Shown: piece after piece, positions 10,401 to 18,978 of the stretch | Position numbering within the stretch: position 1 is the first letter of the stretch | How the letters are laid out: each line of letters begins with the position of its first letter | Assembly: GCF_034262375.1 (NCBI RefSeq) | Contig: NZ_CP139558.1 | Span: 7,130,001 to 7,194,000 of the forward strand | From: Mucilaginibacter sabulilitoris | Lineage (GTDB): Bacteria > Bacteroidota > Bacteroidia > Sphingobacteriales > Sphingobacteriaceae | Length of the DNA: 64,000 nt | Direction: 5' to 3' | Position numbers and translations under genes: made by a program | Notes under the pieces: model-generated | The model's input: the letters and a program-made list of their open reading frames with translations, nothing else | Databases searched by the model: none | Told to the model about the DNA's origin: nothing

Positions 10401-11925
10401 TACGGTAAATTATTTAAAAACCGCCTACACAGTTAATAATAAGCTGAGTGTTAATAACAGTGTCATCAACATCAGCAATATGGTACTAAAGGATATTAAA
10501 GGGGGCACAGGCACTGCTAACGGAACAGTTGATTTAAATAATCTCGATAACCCTAACATACAGGTGGTGCTTGATGCACGAAACCTGATGGCTCTTAATA
10601 CCACTTTTAAAGACAATCACATTTACTATGGTACCGCGTTTGGTACCGGTAAATTTAGTTTTAAAGGACCGGTTGATAACATGAAGATTGATATTACCGC
10701 CCGCACCGAAGCCGGTACAATATTCAATATACCGCTTAACACCTCATCAACAGCCAGTGAGTACGACTTTATAAAATTTGTTAGTCATAAGGATACCGTA
10801 AAAGAGACTGCCAAGGAACGGGCCTTTAACGGTGTTACGCTTAATTTTGACTTGAGCGCCGATGAAAAAACAATTGTTAAAATAACCACCGACTATGGTT
10901 TACTGGAAGGTAGCGGTGTTGCTAACAACTTAAAGCTGAACATAAATAGTTTGGGTGATTTTGAAATGTACGGCGACTTTCTGATATCATCGGGTAAGTT
11001 TGAATTTACCGCCAAGAACTTCATCAGTAAAAACTTTACTGTAAGCCAGGGTGGTACCATCAGGTGGACCGGCAACCCATCAAATGCCGAAATAAACCTC
11101 AGAGCCCTTTATGAAGTACGTACAAGTAAAGGACCGCTTTACGCGGCAGCGGGATTGCAAACCCCTACATCATCGCAGCAAACACTGGTGCAAGCCCAGC
11201 TGATCCTTACCAAATCATTATTACAGCCGGTAATTGATTTCGACTTTAACTTCCCAACCGATCCATCGGTAAAGGATGACTTGGCCACCTACCTTGCCGA
11301 TAATAATAACCGCAGCCAGCAGGCTATCAGTATTATTGTGCGCCGTACCTTCTCGTCAAATAACAACAACTTAACTAACCAGGTATTAGGTACTGCCGGC
11401 GAAGCGGTAAGCGAATTTGCATTTAATAAGCTGAACAGCCTGATATCGCAATCAAACATCAAAAATTTCGATCTTAACATCCGTTCGTTTAGTGAGGCCA
11501 GCGCCTCATTACGGTTCTTTAATAACCGTTTATCCTTTAACGGCAGCTTGTTCTCCAACAACGGCTCAAACGACCTGTTCAATAACAATAACAGTAGCCT
11601 GTTCAATCAAAAATTTAATGCTTTAACCAAAGATTTTGAGGCGCTGTACCAAATCAGGAAGGACGGTAATCTTACTGCCCGTTATTCGTACCGGGCATTA
11701 AATAACACCACACTTAGTTCATTGGGCGGCGATCAGCTCATTCCGCAATATGTAAACGGGCTTGGCCTAGTTTACACCCGCGATTTTGATACCTTTGGTG
11801 AATTTATCAGAAACATATTCAGACGGAGCCGGCGCGACAGGGCACCTATAACTCCAAATCCAATTCCTACAACAACGGGCGGCACGCCAAATCCTACCAA
11901 ACCCGAAGATGATGATACTAATTAA
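7465..11925 (+). CDS. TamB-like translocation/assembly module protein (DUF490)
   Basis: Very large AsmA/TamB-superfamily protein of the envelope: an N-terminal membrane anchor and a long beta-taco body that spans the periplasm and serves outer-membrane assembly or phospholipid transfer. The 1486 residues show one N-terminal hydrophobic helix (FILLTLSILLLAF), endless beta-repeat-like text, and a C-terminal DUF490 region from about 1150 (FEMYGDFLISSGKFEF) ending in a Pro/Thr-rich tail. The only conventional start is the GTG at 7465. The frame stays open upstream to 7420, and an ATT at 7432 would give the more natural N-terminus IKKVLNIALGIVLFILL, so the true start may be ATT. Its stop overlaps the end of convergent ribBA by 4 bp. 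Confidence 0.88.
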   Translation: MLFILLTLSILLLAFQFKPVQTWAAKYATDYLSDELHTKVSVKSLYIRPFTSVVLEGLYVLDKKQDTLLSTPTLAVDIKGFSLLSSINERTINFESIELDNGSFYLKKQKDSTTNLKFIIDYFNSGDTTKKTPGKPWTLNFDKIAINNFHFRYKNQLIDTVENKINFNDLDVSHFSTVVTGMDIKNHLFKGHVQHLTLQEKSGFYVKNFTANATIDTNQVLLRKLTLQTRHSDLKDYFRMRFRSFDDLDDFENKVNMDADFKASRISSTDIAYFTSGMGKTTFDLGIEGRVKGLVNNLKSKNVTISGGQATFIRGDFNLRGLPDWDNTFLELKFDQVASNKKDLDYLISHFSGSPNMQVPAIIGKFGNINFTGRFTGLQNDFVAYGIFKTGLGRFDSDINLKIDKKGTPSYSGKLDAFNFDLGTLLDENTLGRTTFNADVKGSGDALKNLGIKVNANINTIDFKGYTYNKLTVNGSFIKKLADGHITINDRNLKLDLKGSVNLNPTLPVYDLAATIKDARLNKLKLIKDTITISTTLKTAFSGNQLDNIQGNVLFSPARVVDPRNNYLVDSLYLSSTGSGNNREINLRSDFADASIKGKFDLATLPSYYKTIAKKYIPSIKTTIVTPKPEQFAFNLTLKNLDPLTAIFLPDLKIPDQGTFVGQFDSENKTATLSGYIKTIKYGKTVFHDFIIDENTTDSLLGLNLSLSKVDLTDSLFIKDINITNFLKNDSLNFNVKLSDKNAVNQLDLYGLVEFGRDTTAKLKLLPSDIILEKEKWKIQEQVRIRLLDGKTQVSGFELSNGLQKVHINGFISDNPADELKLSFEKFNMRTLNQLTRTSGIYLNGSLNGDVNFTSIIKSPGVDAHLTIDSLSMNKTLIGNVKLVSTLGNDRKQANMNLNILNRGLETMNIAGIYAFGHDTDDNLDFDVKMNQTEAIIFEPFIKDLVSDVKGHISTDLKLTGKPSNPQLNGSLTLENTGVTVNYLKTAYTVNNKLSVNNSVINISNMVLKDIKGGTGTANGTVDLNNLDNPNIQVVLDARNLMALNTTFKDNHIYYGTAFGTGKFSFKGPVDNMKIDITARTEAGTIFNIPLNTSSTASEYDFIKFVSHKDTVKETAKERAFNGVTLNFDLSADEKTIVKITTDYGLLEGSGVANNLKLNINSLGDFEMYGDFLISSGKFEFTAKNFISKNFTVSQGGTIRWTGNPSNAEINLRALYEVRTSKGPLYAAAGLQTPTSSQQTLVQAQLILTKSLLQPVIDFDFNFPTDPSVKDDLATYLADNNNRSQQAISIIVRRTFSSNNNNLTNQVLGTAGEAVSEFAFNKLNSLISQSNIKNFDLNIRSFSEASASLRFFNNRLSFNGSLFSNNGSNDLFNNNNSSLFNQKFNALTKDFEALYQIRKDGNLTARYSYRALNNTTLSSLGGDQLIPQYVNGLGLVYTRDFDTFGEFIRNIFRRSRRDRAPITPNPIPTTTGGTPNPTKPEDDDTN

Positions 11926-13127
11926 TGGTCGCGCATGATAGCGTGGTCCATTTTATCTCTCTTGGTACGTAAATATGATTCGTTATGTGGGTTTGAAGCT
12001 ATTTCAATAGGCACATTTTCAACAACTTCCAATCCATAGCCAATCAGGCCGGCACGTTTTTTAGGATTATTGGTCATTAAACGCATTTTTGAAATGCCCA
12101 GGCTGCGCAATATCTGTGCACCGATACCATAATCGCGTTGATCCATTTTAAAGCCCAACTGAAGATTAGCCTCTACGGTATCCAAACCATTCTCTTGCAG
12201 GTGATAGGCTTTAAGTTTGTTGATAAGACCAATACCCCGTCCTTCCTGGTTCATGTACACTACTACACCTTTGCCCTCGTTACTGATCATCTCCATTGCT
12301 TTATGCAACTGAGGACCGCAATCGCAGCGGCACGAGCCAAAAATATCGCCGGTAACGCATGAACTGTGCACGCGCACTAAAACAGGCTCACCGGGCTCCC
12401 AACTGCCTTTAACAAGGGCCAGGTGGTTTTCGCCGGTATCCAGCTGTGTATAGCCTATCATTTCAAAATCGCCCCATTCGGTAGGCATTTTTACTGATAC
12501 TTCTTTTCTTACTAAAGTTTCGGCGCTTAAACGGTAAGCTATCAGATCTTTGATAGATACAATTTTCAAGTTAAACTCCTTCGCCATGACAAGCAGGTCG
12601 GGCAGGCGGGCCATATCCCCGTCTTCCTTCATAATTTCGCAGATAACACCGGCGGGCTCAAACCCTGCTAAAACTGCAAAGTCAATAGCGGCTTCGGTAT
12701 GCCCGGTTCTGCGCAATACGCCACCATCTTTGGCAATCAGCGGGAAAATATGCCCCGGCCTGCCCAGGTCTTCCGGTCTAGTTAAGGGATCTATTAAAGC
12801 CAGCGAGGTTTTTGAGCGGTCTGAGGCCGAGATACCCGTGGTGCAGCCGTGCCCGAGCAAATCAACAGAAACCGTAAAATTGGTTTCGTGCGAGGTTGTA
12901 TTATGACTCACCATTGGTTCAAGCTCCAGCTCGCGGGCCCGTTGCTGGGTAATAGGTGCACATACAAGCCCCCTGCCGTAACGTACCATAAAGTTTATGG
13001 CCTCGGGAGTGGCATTACGCGCCGCTGTTAAAAAATCGCCTTCATTTTCCCGGTCTTCATCATCAACTACAATGATCATTTTGCCGGCTTTTATATCATC
13101 AATTGCTTCCTGTATGGTATTTAGCAT
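11922..13127 (-). CDS. ribBA: Bifunctional DHBP synthase / GTP cyclohydrolase II (riboflavin biosynthesis)
   Basis: Supplies both precursors of riboflavin. The N-terminal RibB domain (about 1-200) turns ribulose 5-phosphate into 3,4-dihydroxy-2-butanone 4-phosphate; DDEDRENEGDF and HGCTTGISASDRSKT are its active-site signatures. The C-terminal RibA domain (about 205-400) opens GTP, with the zinc cysteines in SCVTGDIFGSCRCDCG and the catalytic segment NQEGRGIGL. 401 residues is the usual size of the fusion. It is cytoplasmic and apparently monocistronic. I see no FMN riboswitch in the 160 bp upstream. Confidence 0.96.
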   Translation of the reverse strand: MLNTIQEAIDDIKAGKMIIVVDDEDRENEGDFLTAARNATPEAINFMVRYGRGLVCAPITQQRARELELEPMVSHNTTSHETNFTVSVDLLGHGCTTGISASDRSKTSLALIDPLTRPEDLGRPGHIFPLIAKDGGVLRRTGHTEAAIDFAVLAGFEPAGVICEIMKEDGDMARLPDLLVMAKEFNLKIVSIKDLIAYRLSAETLVRKEVSVKMPTEWGDFEMIGYTQLDTGENHLALVKGSWEPGEPVLVRVHSSCVTGDIFGSCRCDCGPQLHKAMEMISNEGKGVVVYMNQEGRGIGLINKLKAYHLQENGLDTVEANLQLGFKMDQRDYGIGAQILRSLGISKMRLMTNNPKKRAGLIGYGLEVVENVPIEIASNPHNESYLRTKRDKMDHAIMRDH

Positions 13128-13287
13128 TATGTCGGGTATTTGGTATGGCGCAGGTTATGAGCCATGGAATATTTAATAAATTACTAACAAATTTATAATA
13201 TATATAAATGATTCTGGTCGGTGCTGTGTAAAATAGCTCATGACATGAACCAGCCTAATATATATGATTACGATGAACTTATACCTC

Positions 13288-14715
13288 TTAGTTGCTTTTG
13301 CGCCTAATTAATTTGTTAAAAAATCGTTTGTATATTTCTATATCAAATATCACAGAATCTGTAGCTGCCTTGTATGACAGGAAAAGACCGATTGGTGTTA
13401 ATACGATAATGGCCACCCACATACCAAAAAAAGTAGAAACGTTGCCTGCACGCACTGATTTTTCGCCAATGGTTGATATGATATAGTATATCAGGAAAAA
13501 GATCACCGAAATTACAACGGGCAAGCCCAAACCGCCTTTACGAATAATGGCGCCAAGCGGCGCACCAATTAAAAACAGCGCTATACAGGCGGCCGAAAGT
13601 GTAAACTTTTTTTGTACCTCAGAGGCATATCTTCGTATGGTCATGGAATCGCTGTTATAACGGTCTGTACGGTTTTTTACTACATCCTTAATACTACGCA
13701 CCTCAGATGAAGCGGTTGAAAGCGCCATAATCTGTTCGGTCAGTTTCATACTTTTTAGTACCCCTCCTTTATCGGCAGGTATAAACCTTTTTATCGCGGC
13801 CGATTTTGCCGGAAGCGAGAAATACTTAATATATGGCGTAAGCATTTTATAATTGGTTGATAGGGTACCGTCAACCTGGGTTTGCACTGAATCAATAAAA
13901 CCCCTTAGTTGCTTCAGGTTCATCATTTGCGAGGCTGATTTAAACTCGTTCTCATCGGTACGTTTAAGTTTAAAACTCGACAGATCAAACTTTTGTTCCG
14001 TTTCCTTAAACCTGAACCTCCTTAGTACCTGCCTCGGATTCCATTGAACATTTTCACTTGGCGACTCTTCATATCTTACACCATCTTTTAATTTCAGCAC
14101 CAGGTACTTATCGCCCATAGTACGGAACATAAGACCTTCACGTGCAATGGTAACGATAGTATTATTACCATCAGAAGACTTTTGATATATCATGATATCA
14201 TACAGCCGTTGGCCATCGGGATCTTTCCTTTTAACACGTATGGTATAGTCGGGAAAATTCCGGCTAAAAACACCTTCAGGCAGCAAATCAGCCGATTTTT
14301 GTTGGCGTGCATCATACAATAGCGAAAAGTATTTGAGGTTGGCTACCGGCAGCATATAATCAGAAAAGAAGAATGCCGATATACTCAGGACTGATACCAC
14401 TACAATCATAGGATACATGGCCCTGCGTAACGAAATACCCGCGGCCTTGATAGCTACCAGCTCGTAATTTTCGCCGAGGGAGCCGTAGGTCATGATGGTT
14501 GACAGTAGTACAGATAATGGCAGCGCCATTGCCACATTGGTAGCCGAGTTATACAGCATTAGCTCTAGAATGGTGTACCAGGCGAAGCCTTTGCCAATCA
14601 AATCGTCGATGTATTTAAATAAAAACAACATCAACAACACAAACATTACGATGAAAAGCGTAACCGCAAAAGGCCTTATAAATGATTTAAGCAGTAAAAG
14701 ATGTATTTTCTTCAT
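13288..14715 (-). CDS. LptF/LptG family permease
   Basis: Inner-membrane half-permease of the LPS export machine (LptB2FG), which draws lipopolysaccharide out of the inner membrane. Hydrophobic helices occur at the N-terminus (FAVTLFIVMFVLLMLFLF), around 60-115, and in a C-terminal cluster after a large periplasmic beta-jellyroll domain (about 130-340). GENYELVAIKAAGISLRRAM is the conserved coupling loop. I start at the ATG at 14715 (MKKIHLLLLKS) because it resembles family N-termini; an ATG at 14739 in the same frame would add eight residues. The Bacteroidota protein may act as LptF, LptG or both, so I give no symbol. Confidence 0.88.
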   Translation of the reverse strand: MKKIHLLLLKSFIRPFAVTLFIVMFVLLMLFLFKYIDDLIGKGFAWYTILELMLYNSATNVAMALPLSVLLSTIMTYGSLGENYELVAIKAAGISLRRAMYPMIVVVSVLSISAFFFSDYMLPVANLKYFSLLYDARQQKSADLLPEGVFSRNFPDYTIRVKRKDPDGQRLYDIMIYQKSSDGNNTIVTIAREGLMFRTMGDKYLVLKLKDGVRYEESPSENVQWNPRQVLRRFRFKETEQKFDLSSFKLKRTDENEFKSASQMMNLKQLRGFIDSVQTQVDGTLSTNYKMLTPYIKYFSLPAKSAAIKRFIPADKGGVLKSMKLTEQIMALSTASSEVRSIKDVVKNRTDRYNSDSMTIRRYASEVQKKFTLSAACIALFLIGAPLGAIIRKGGLGLPVVISVIFFLIYYIISTIGEKSVRAGNVSTFFGMWVAIIVLTPIGLFLSYKAATDSVIFDIEIYKRFFNKLIRRKSN

Positions 14716-14821
14716 CAGCAAAATTTGCATTAACAGCATAAAACTACCTTTTGGGCCTGTTAATTTTCATTAACGCACAAAAGTCATTTCACAATACAAA
14801 ATTAGCTAAAATTAAGTTCCC

Positions 14822-15202
14822 TTAAGCACCCAGTACACTAATGAGATACTCGATCTGGTTATCCCATATCAGTTTACGCTCGGCAATAGCGTCTTCGGTT
14901 GCAAAATCGGTTATACTCAGGGCTACATCGTTGGTGAGTTCATCCTGCAAAATTTCCATTTCAAAATAAAACTGAGGATCATCATCAACCCATTTAAACC
15001 TCACCAGTTTATTCTCTTTTACGGTAAGCAGCTTTGCTTTTTGCGAATCACCATCCCATGTAAAAGTATAAACCTGGTCCTTTATATTCACATCATCGGC
15101 AAACCATTGCGCTAATCCATTGGGTTCGTTCAGAAAGGAAAACAATATTCTCGGAGACGATTTTATCTCATACTCAATGGTAAATTTCTTTTTTTCGGAC
15201 AT
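14822..15202 (-). CDS. START-like / SRPBCC domain protein
   Basis: 126 residues forming one helix-grip domain of the Bet v 1/START-like superfamily (AHSA1-type), a small cytoplasmic ligand-binding fold. Visible landmarks are FTIEYEIKSSPRILFSFLNEP at the start, the alternating beta pattern KLVRFKWVDDDPQFYFEME, and a long C-terminal helix LIWDNQIEYLISVL. This compact form is widespread and uncharacterised in Bacteroidota. It lies between the permease and tRNA-Met, about 80 bp upstream of the permease start, and could share a transcript with it. Confidence 0.8.
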   Translation of the reverse strand: MSEKKKFTIEYEIKSSPRILFSFLNEPNGLAQWFADDVNIKDQVYTFTWDGDSQKAKLLTVKENKLVRFKWVDDDPQFYFEMEILQDELTNDVALSITDFATEDAIAERKLIWDNQIEYLISVLGA

Positions 15203-15272
15203 CGGGGTTTATACTTGTAAGCTGTAAAAGCTGTAAATGTTAACATTTTTTCTAAAGAAAACGAATTTCTGC

Positions 15273-15280
15273 TATATTTG
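15273..15280 (+). promoter_or_regulatory. Likely -7 element of the tRNA-Met gene
   Basis: TATATTTG matches the Bacteroidota -7 consensus TAnnTTTG exactly and lies 85 bp before the tRNA. The -33 TTG cannot be placed with certainty. Confidence 0.45.
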
Positions 15281-15364
15281 CAAACCTTTTTAAGGAAGGC
15301 CTGCTATTATAAAGGGCCGCTCTTTTAAATTAACCATTGTAAAAGAGCAATATACATATAAAAC

Positions 15365-15438
15365 GGCGGGGTAGCTCAGATGGTTAGAGCGTAGGATTCA
15401 TAACCCTAAGGTCGGCAGTTCGATCCTGCTCCCCGCTA
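15365..15438 (+). tRNA. tRNA-Met (CAT anticodon)
   Basis: A 74-nt cloverleaf with acceptor GGCGGGG paired to CCCCGCT, D-stem GCTC/GAGC, anticodon loop TTCATAA (anticodon CAT), and T-arm GGCAG-TTCGATC-CTGCT with discriminator A. CCA is not encoded. The 31-39 pair is an A-C mismatch. CAT is read by initiator, elongator and lysidine-modified tRNA-Ile2. The first pair (G-T) is weak, but three G-C pairs are not stacked in the anticodon stem, so initiator is unlikely; elongator Met is my choice. Confidence 0.9.
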
Positions 15439-15449
15439 CTTGAAAACCA

Positions 15450-15479
15450 GCCTGTTACGATTCTCGTAGCAGGCTTTTT
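15450..15479 (+). terminator. Terminator after tRNA-Met
   Basis: An 11-bp stem (15450-15460 with 15464-15474, one G-T pair) with a 3-nt loop, followed by five T residues. Confidence 0.8.
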
Positions 15480-15624
15480 CATTTCTTGTTAACGGTTTTG
15501 TTAACGGTTTTCTTAGCTGCTCTTGCTTACTTAAAGATACAAAAAGTCTTTCCCCCTGCAACTTATAGTAAATTCAGAGTTGAAATGAGAGTTAATATTG
15601 GAAAAAATGAGAGAACGAATTCTA

Positions 15625-15671
<47 letters not shown>

Positions 15672-15732
15672 CCTCATAATCAGGTAGTTACAGCAAAATG
15701 TAGCTGCCTTTCTTTTTTCTGTTAACGTATTG

Positions 15733-16112
15733 TTAACGTTTTTTAGCCTTGCCTTTGGCTTGATTAAAGATACCACTAAATATTGGCCTTTCAAAGATTA
15801 TCAGATGGTTACCCGGTATCGAACATTCGGTATGATTACCCCCCTTTGGGATACGAAGTTTTTGCAAAATGTCCAAGTAATTCAGCGCTAATCTGCGCCT
15901 ATCGAATGTAGTCATCGAAGGTATCACCACCCTGCCATTCCAATCCCTGCGCGATACAGAAATATTTTTCCACTCTGTCGCTCTTTTCCAGCAAAATAGG
16001 TAAGCGTCCAAAATATTCTCTCGGAACGTTCTATTGAATCGTTTGATGTAATCATTCTACATAGGCTTTCCTGGCCTGTGTACTGGACTTTTATACCTTG
16101 CTTTTGCACCAA
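15733..16112 (-). pseudogene. Decayed gene of unknown family next to the tRNA half
   Basis: Two overlapping minus-strand frames, 16112-15924 and 16011-15733, read like parts of one protein separated by a frameshift; the downstream part ends in IFNQAKGKAKKR. A similar 3' end (KKTVNKTVNKK in one frame) can be read at 15480-15540, just after the intact tRNA, so the same gene type seems to have abutted both tRNA ends. I do not recognise the family. Position next to an att-like half tRNA suggests a mobile-element gene, but no recombinase catalytic residues are visible. Stops and shifts continue up to about 16230. Confidence 0.4.
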
Positions 16113-16235
16113 TCCTTGAATATCACCGGCCTTTTGATGGTTATCTGCAACGAGTATGGAGATGATAGCTTTAAAAATTGAACCAGCCTTTAGTTTAACA
16201 TGGACCTCTCCCGTTTGGTCACCCTGGCATTCGTG

Positions 16236-17759
16236 CTATAGTTTTAATTCGCTCCAGCCTTGCCTGTAGGTGCGGCGGATATATTGATTAGCTGGTTCAA
16301 AGTTCGTTACTTTCATATTTTCACCATCCCATTTCAAACCGGTGTATCTGCCGCTAAATTTATAGCTTTCCATACTACCATAAACAGGATCGTTACGTTT
16401 TATTTTTTCGCGCAGGTTAAAAGTACGCAACAGCAGATTACCCATTAACACTGTTTCAGTAAGCGGGCCGGCATATCCTGCAAAAGGCGAGTCAACTTCC
16501 ATTTTACCGTAGCCTGCTATGCTGGCATCAACCCATTGCCACCAATGGCCATCCATACCGCCGGGCACACGCGGATATTTTTCGGGGATATGCACATCTT
16601 TATTTAAAGATAGCGGCAATAACCTGGGGTGGCTTCCACCCCATCCGCAGGATACCTTGCCTTTTGTACCAATGAATAGTGTGCAGCCTTCAAAATCATT
16701 TTCGCCCGGAAAATCACCCAGCGCTTCGTTCATATTTACATCCGGATCAAGCTCCGCAAGCCGTTCAGGAGTTATCCCTCCGTCCATCCAGTAAAGGTCA
16801 AGGTCTTTTCCGCTTTGCTGTTTAAATTTAAATTTGATGGAACTTGATACCGGCCCGCTTTCCGGGTAAATACCTTCCTTAAAAATGCCGCTGTAAACAG
16901 TGCTGGCACTCCCTGATACTTCAGTAGGATAACCCAAACCCAGCAGTTTAAACGGTGGCCCCATGATGTGGCAGCCCATATCGCCAAGAGCGCCGGTACC
17001 AAACGCCCACCAACCTCGCCAGTTAAAAGGTACCAGGTTATCAATATAATTGGTTTGCTGCGCGGTACCCAGCCATAAGTCCCACTTTAACTCTTTGGGT
17101 ATTGGCGGACTTGTTTTAGGCCAGGAAATACCCTGTGGCCACACAGGTCTGTCTGTCCAACAGTATACTTTTTCGATTTCACCAATAAGCCCGGCTTCAA
17201 ACCACTCACGCATGGTACGCATACCGTCGCATGATGCACCCTGATCGCCCATTTGGGTAACTACCTGGTATTTTTTAGAGGCCTCGGTTAGTATGCGTGC
17301 TTCATAAATATCATGCGTTAATGGTTTTTGTAAGTATAAATGCTTTTTGAGCTGCATCGCGCTAAGGCCCACCAATGCATGGTTATGATCAGGAATAGCT
17401 ACGGTAACAGCATCGAAGTTTTTACTTTCCTTGTCAAACAGTTCGCGCCAGTCGGGATAAAAGGGAGCTTTCGGAAACTCCTTGCGGCGCGGTGCCGCCT
17501 GTCTCTCATCAACATCACATAAAAAAGCTACTACTGCATTTTTTTTAGGAGCTGTTGCGTAATGATGAATATCGTTTTCGGCCTCCCCACCACAGCCAAT
17601 GGCCGCTATGTATAACTTATCACTCGGAGCTGTATAACCTTTACCACCTAACACATAGCGCGGTACGATGTAAAATCCAGCGGTGGCTATGGCCGCTTTC
17701 TTTATAAAATCAGCACGACTTATACCATTAGTTGCTGTTGCATTATCCGTTTTTTTCAT
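16236..17759 (-). CDS. Exported-type Gfo/Idh/MocA family oxidoreductase
   Basis: 507-residue NAD(P)-dependent sugar oxidoreductase of the large Bacteroidota-type Gfo/Idh/MocA group. A Tat-like N-terminus (SRADFIKKAAIATAGF) has only one arginine. A Rossmann start (LYIAAIGCGGEAENDI) and the active-site QKPLTHDI (EKP-type motif) at about 144-151 follow, then a long C-terminal alpha/beta domain. The DUF1080 gene ends 5 bp upstream, so the two form an operon. Such pairs are linked to 3-keto-glycoside chemistry: the oxidoreductase makes or resolves 3-keto sugars and DUF1080 proteins cleave them. That role is inferred from family and context. Confidence 0.85.
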   Translation of the reverse strand: MKKTDNATATNGISRADFIKKAAIATAGFYIVPRYVLGGKGYTAPSDKLYIAAIGCGGEAENDIHHYATAPKKNAVVAFLCDVDERQAAPRRKEFPKAPFYPDWRELFDKESKNFDAVTVAIPDHNHALVGLSAMQLKKHLYLQKPLTHDIYEARILTEASKKYQVVTQMGDQGASCDGMRTMREWFEAGLIGEIEKVYCWTDRPVWPQGISWPKTSPPIPKELKWDLWLGTAQQTNYIDNLVPFNWRGWWAFGTGALGDMGCHIMGPPFKLLGLGYPTEVSGSASTVYSGIFKEGIYPESGPVSSSIKFKFKQQSGKDLDLYWMDGGITPERLAELDPDVNMNEALGDFPGENDFEGCTLFIGTKGKVSCGWGGSHPRLLPLSLNKDVHIPEKYPRVPGGMDGHWWQWVDASIAGYGKMEVDSPFAGYAGPLTETVLMGNLLLRTFNLREKIKRNDPVYGSMESYKFSGRYTGLKWDGENMKVTNFEPANQYIRRTYRQGWSELKL

Positions 17760-17764
17760 AACAT

Positions 17765-18454
17765 TTATTTACGAAGTGGTTTAACAGCAACTTCTTTAAA
17801 AAATACGATATCATCATCGCCATGGTTCTGTAAGCCTATATAACCCTCATTTGGTCTGATGCCGCGGTATGGCTCAAAATCAAATTTTCGCTTGGGTGTT
17901 GGGTCGCCCTCTTTGTAGTCGGTAACTTTTTGTCCGTTTACATAAACAATGGTACGGGGTCCATCGAGTGTTATATCCATGGTGTTCCACTGCGGCCCTG
18001 GTTTGCCGGGCTTTGCCAGTGGCTTGGTAAGCGAATATAATGTACCGGTAACATGATAATCATCCTCCTTCGAGGTTTCAGGATGATTATCGATCTGTAC
18101 CTCATAACCATAAAATACCGGCATCCATTCTTCCCGCGGCTCAAGCGGTATACGGATGAATACGCCTGCATTGCTGTTAGATTTTTGCATTCGGTAAACG
18201 ACACGTATAGTGCAGTTACTGAATTTTTCTTTTGTCCAATATAATAAGCCCATGCCGCCATGGCTGCCGGTTACACCATCCTTAACATACCGGTTGCCTT
18301 TGCCAACCTGCTTCCATCCGTTAAGATCCTTACCGTTAAAGAGCTGTCGCCAGCCGTCTTTATCCTGAGCATTTACATGGGAGCTTGCACATAAAAAAAC
18401 TAACAAGAAATTCAGTACCAGCCGTTTTTGAATGAGGTGTTTAATATTTGTCAT
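17765..18454 (-). CDS. DUF1080 / 3-keto-disaccharide hydrolase-type protein
   Basis: 229 residues: a signal peptide (LVLNFLLVFLCASSHVNA) and one concanavalin-like beta-sandwich of the DUF1080 family, with the typical opening GWRQLFNGKDLNGWKQVG, the middle NAGVFIRIPLE and the ending GYIGLQNHGDDDIVFFKEV. The protein should be periplasmic or lipid-side. The Gfo/Idh/MocA gene follows 5 bp downstream. Family members cleave 3-keto-glucosides by elimination or hydrolysis; the substrate here is unknown. Confidence 0.85.
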   Translation of the reverse strand: MTNIKHLIQKRLVLNFLLVFLCASSHVNAQDKDGWRQLFNGKDLNGWKQVGKGNRYVKDGVTGSHGGMGLLYWTKEKFSNCTIRVVYRMQKSNSNAGVFIRIPLEPREEWMPVFYGYEVQIDNHPETSKEDDYHVTGTLYSLTKPLAKPGKPGPQWNTMDITLDGPRTIVYVNGQKVTDYKEGDPTPKRKFDFEPYRGIRPNEGYIGLQNHGDDDIVFFKEVAVKPLRK

Positions 18455-18754
18455 AAGAAATAAGATGGTTTATAATCGTCACACTAATGTACCTATATTT
18501 TTGTTAACGAGTCAACCATCATCAATTGATAATCTCAATCGAACTGGTCTGATAAATTCTGACCAAACGCATAAAACGCCTGCAAATCAAAAAATTTGAT
18601 ATTCGTAAGTTCGTTTTTCGACAACCAGATAGTGTTTTTTTGACTATATTAATACTTGACTAACTCCGATCAGTATGTTCATCTCAAAAGCAAAAAATGA
18701 TGTGATCCGGCGGCATTACATCACGGGCGAACCTAACATCAAATACCTTTTTTG

Positions 18755-18794
18755 TAAAAATCTTTGTTTTTGATATCAAAAACAAAGATTTTTA
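18755..18794. repeat. Perfect 40-bp palindrome
   Basis: Bases 18755-18774 and 18775-18794 are exact reverse complements, centred on GATATC, with no loop. A further 7-bp pair, GCGAACC at 18727-18733 and GGTTCGC at 18809-18815, encloses it. It is AT-rich and has no flanking T-tract. Confidence 0.9.
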
Positions 18795-18895
18795 TTGCTT
18801 TGGCGACGGGTTCGCGGGGGCACCACGACGACTTACCTCAATTAACATGTATTTTTTTGTCCAAAAGACTACCGAAAACTGAGTAAAAGGTGAAC

Positions 18896-18939
18896 AAAAA
18901 GGTGAGCAAATTCGTTATTTGACATATGCTCACCTTTTT
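18896..18939 (-). terminator. Bidirectional terminator downstream of the GrpB gene
   Basis: A perfect 13-bp stem (AAAAAGGTGAGCA with TGCTCACCTTTTT) around an 18-nt loop, 40 bp past the GrpB stop. Both strands end in a T-run. Confidence 0.8.
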
Positions 18940-18978
18940 AGATGTAAATTGCTAAAAACAGACAAATGTGTCATTAAA

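Larger units (their letters stand above)
18455..18978. other. Intergenic region with two inverted repeats
   Basis: About 520 bases between the DUF1080 gene and the GrpB gene. It carries the 40-bp palindrome and the terminator listed separately. I see no gene in it. The right part probably ends the GrpB transcript and the left part promotes the DUF1080 operon. Confidence 0.5.

Noticed and set aside
13128..13287. FMN riboswitch upstream of ribBA
   Set aside because: The spacer is short and lacks the conserved RFN stems.
15365..15438. tRNA-Ile2 (lysidine) or initiator tRNA
   Set aside because: Anticodon alone cannot decide, but the stem lacks the three G-C pairs of initiators and nothing favours Ile2; kept as Met with caution.
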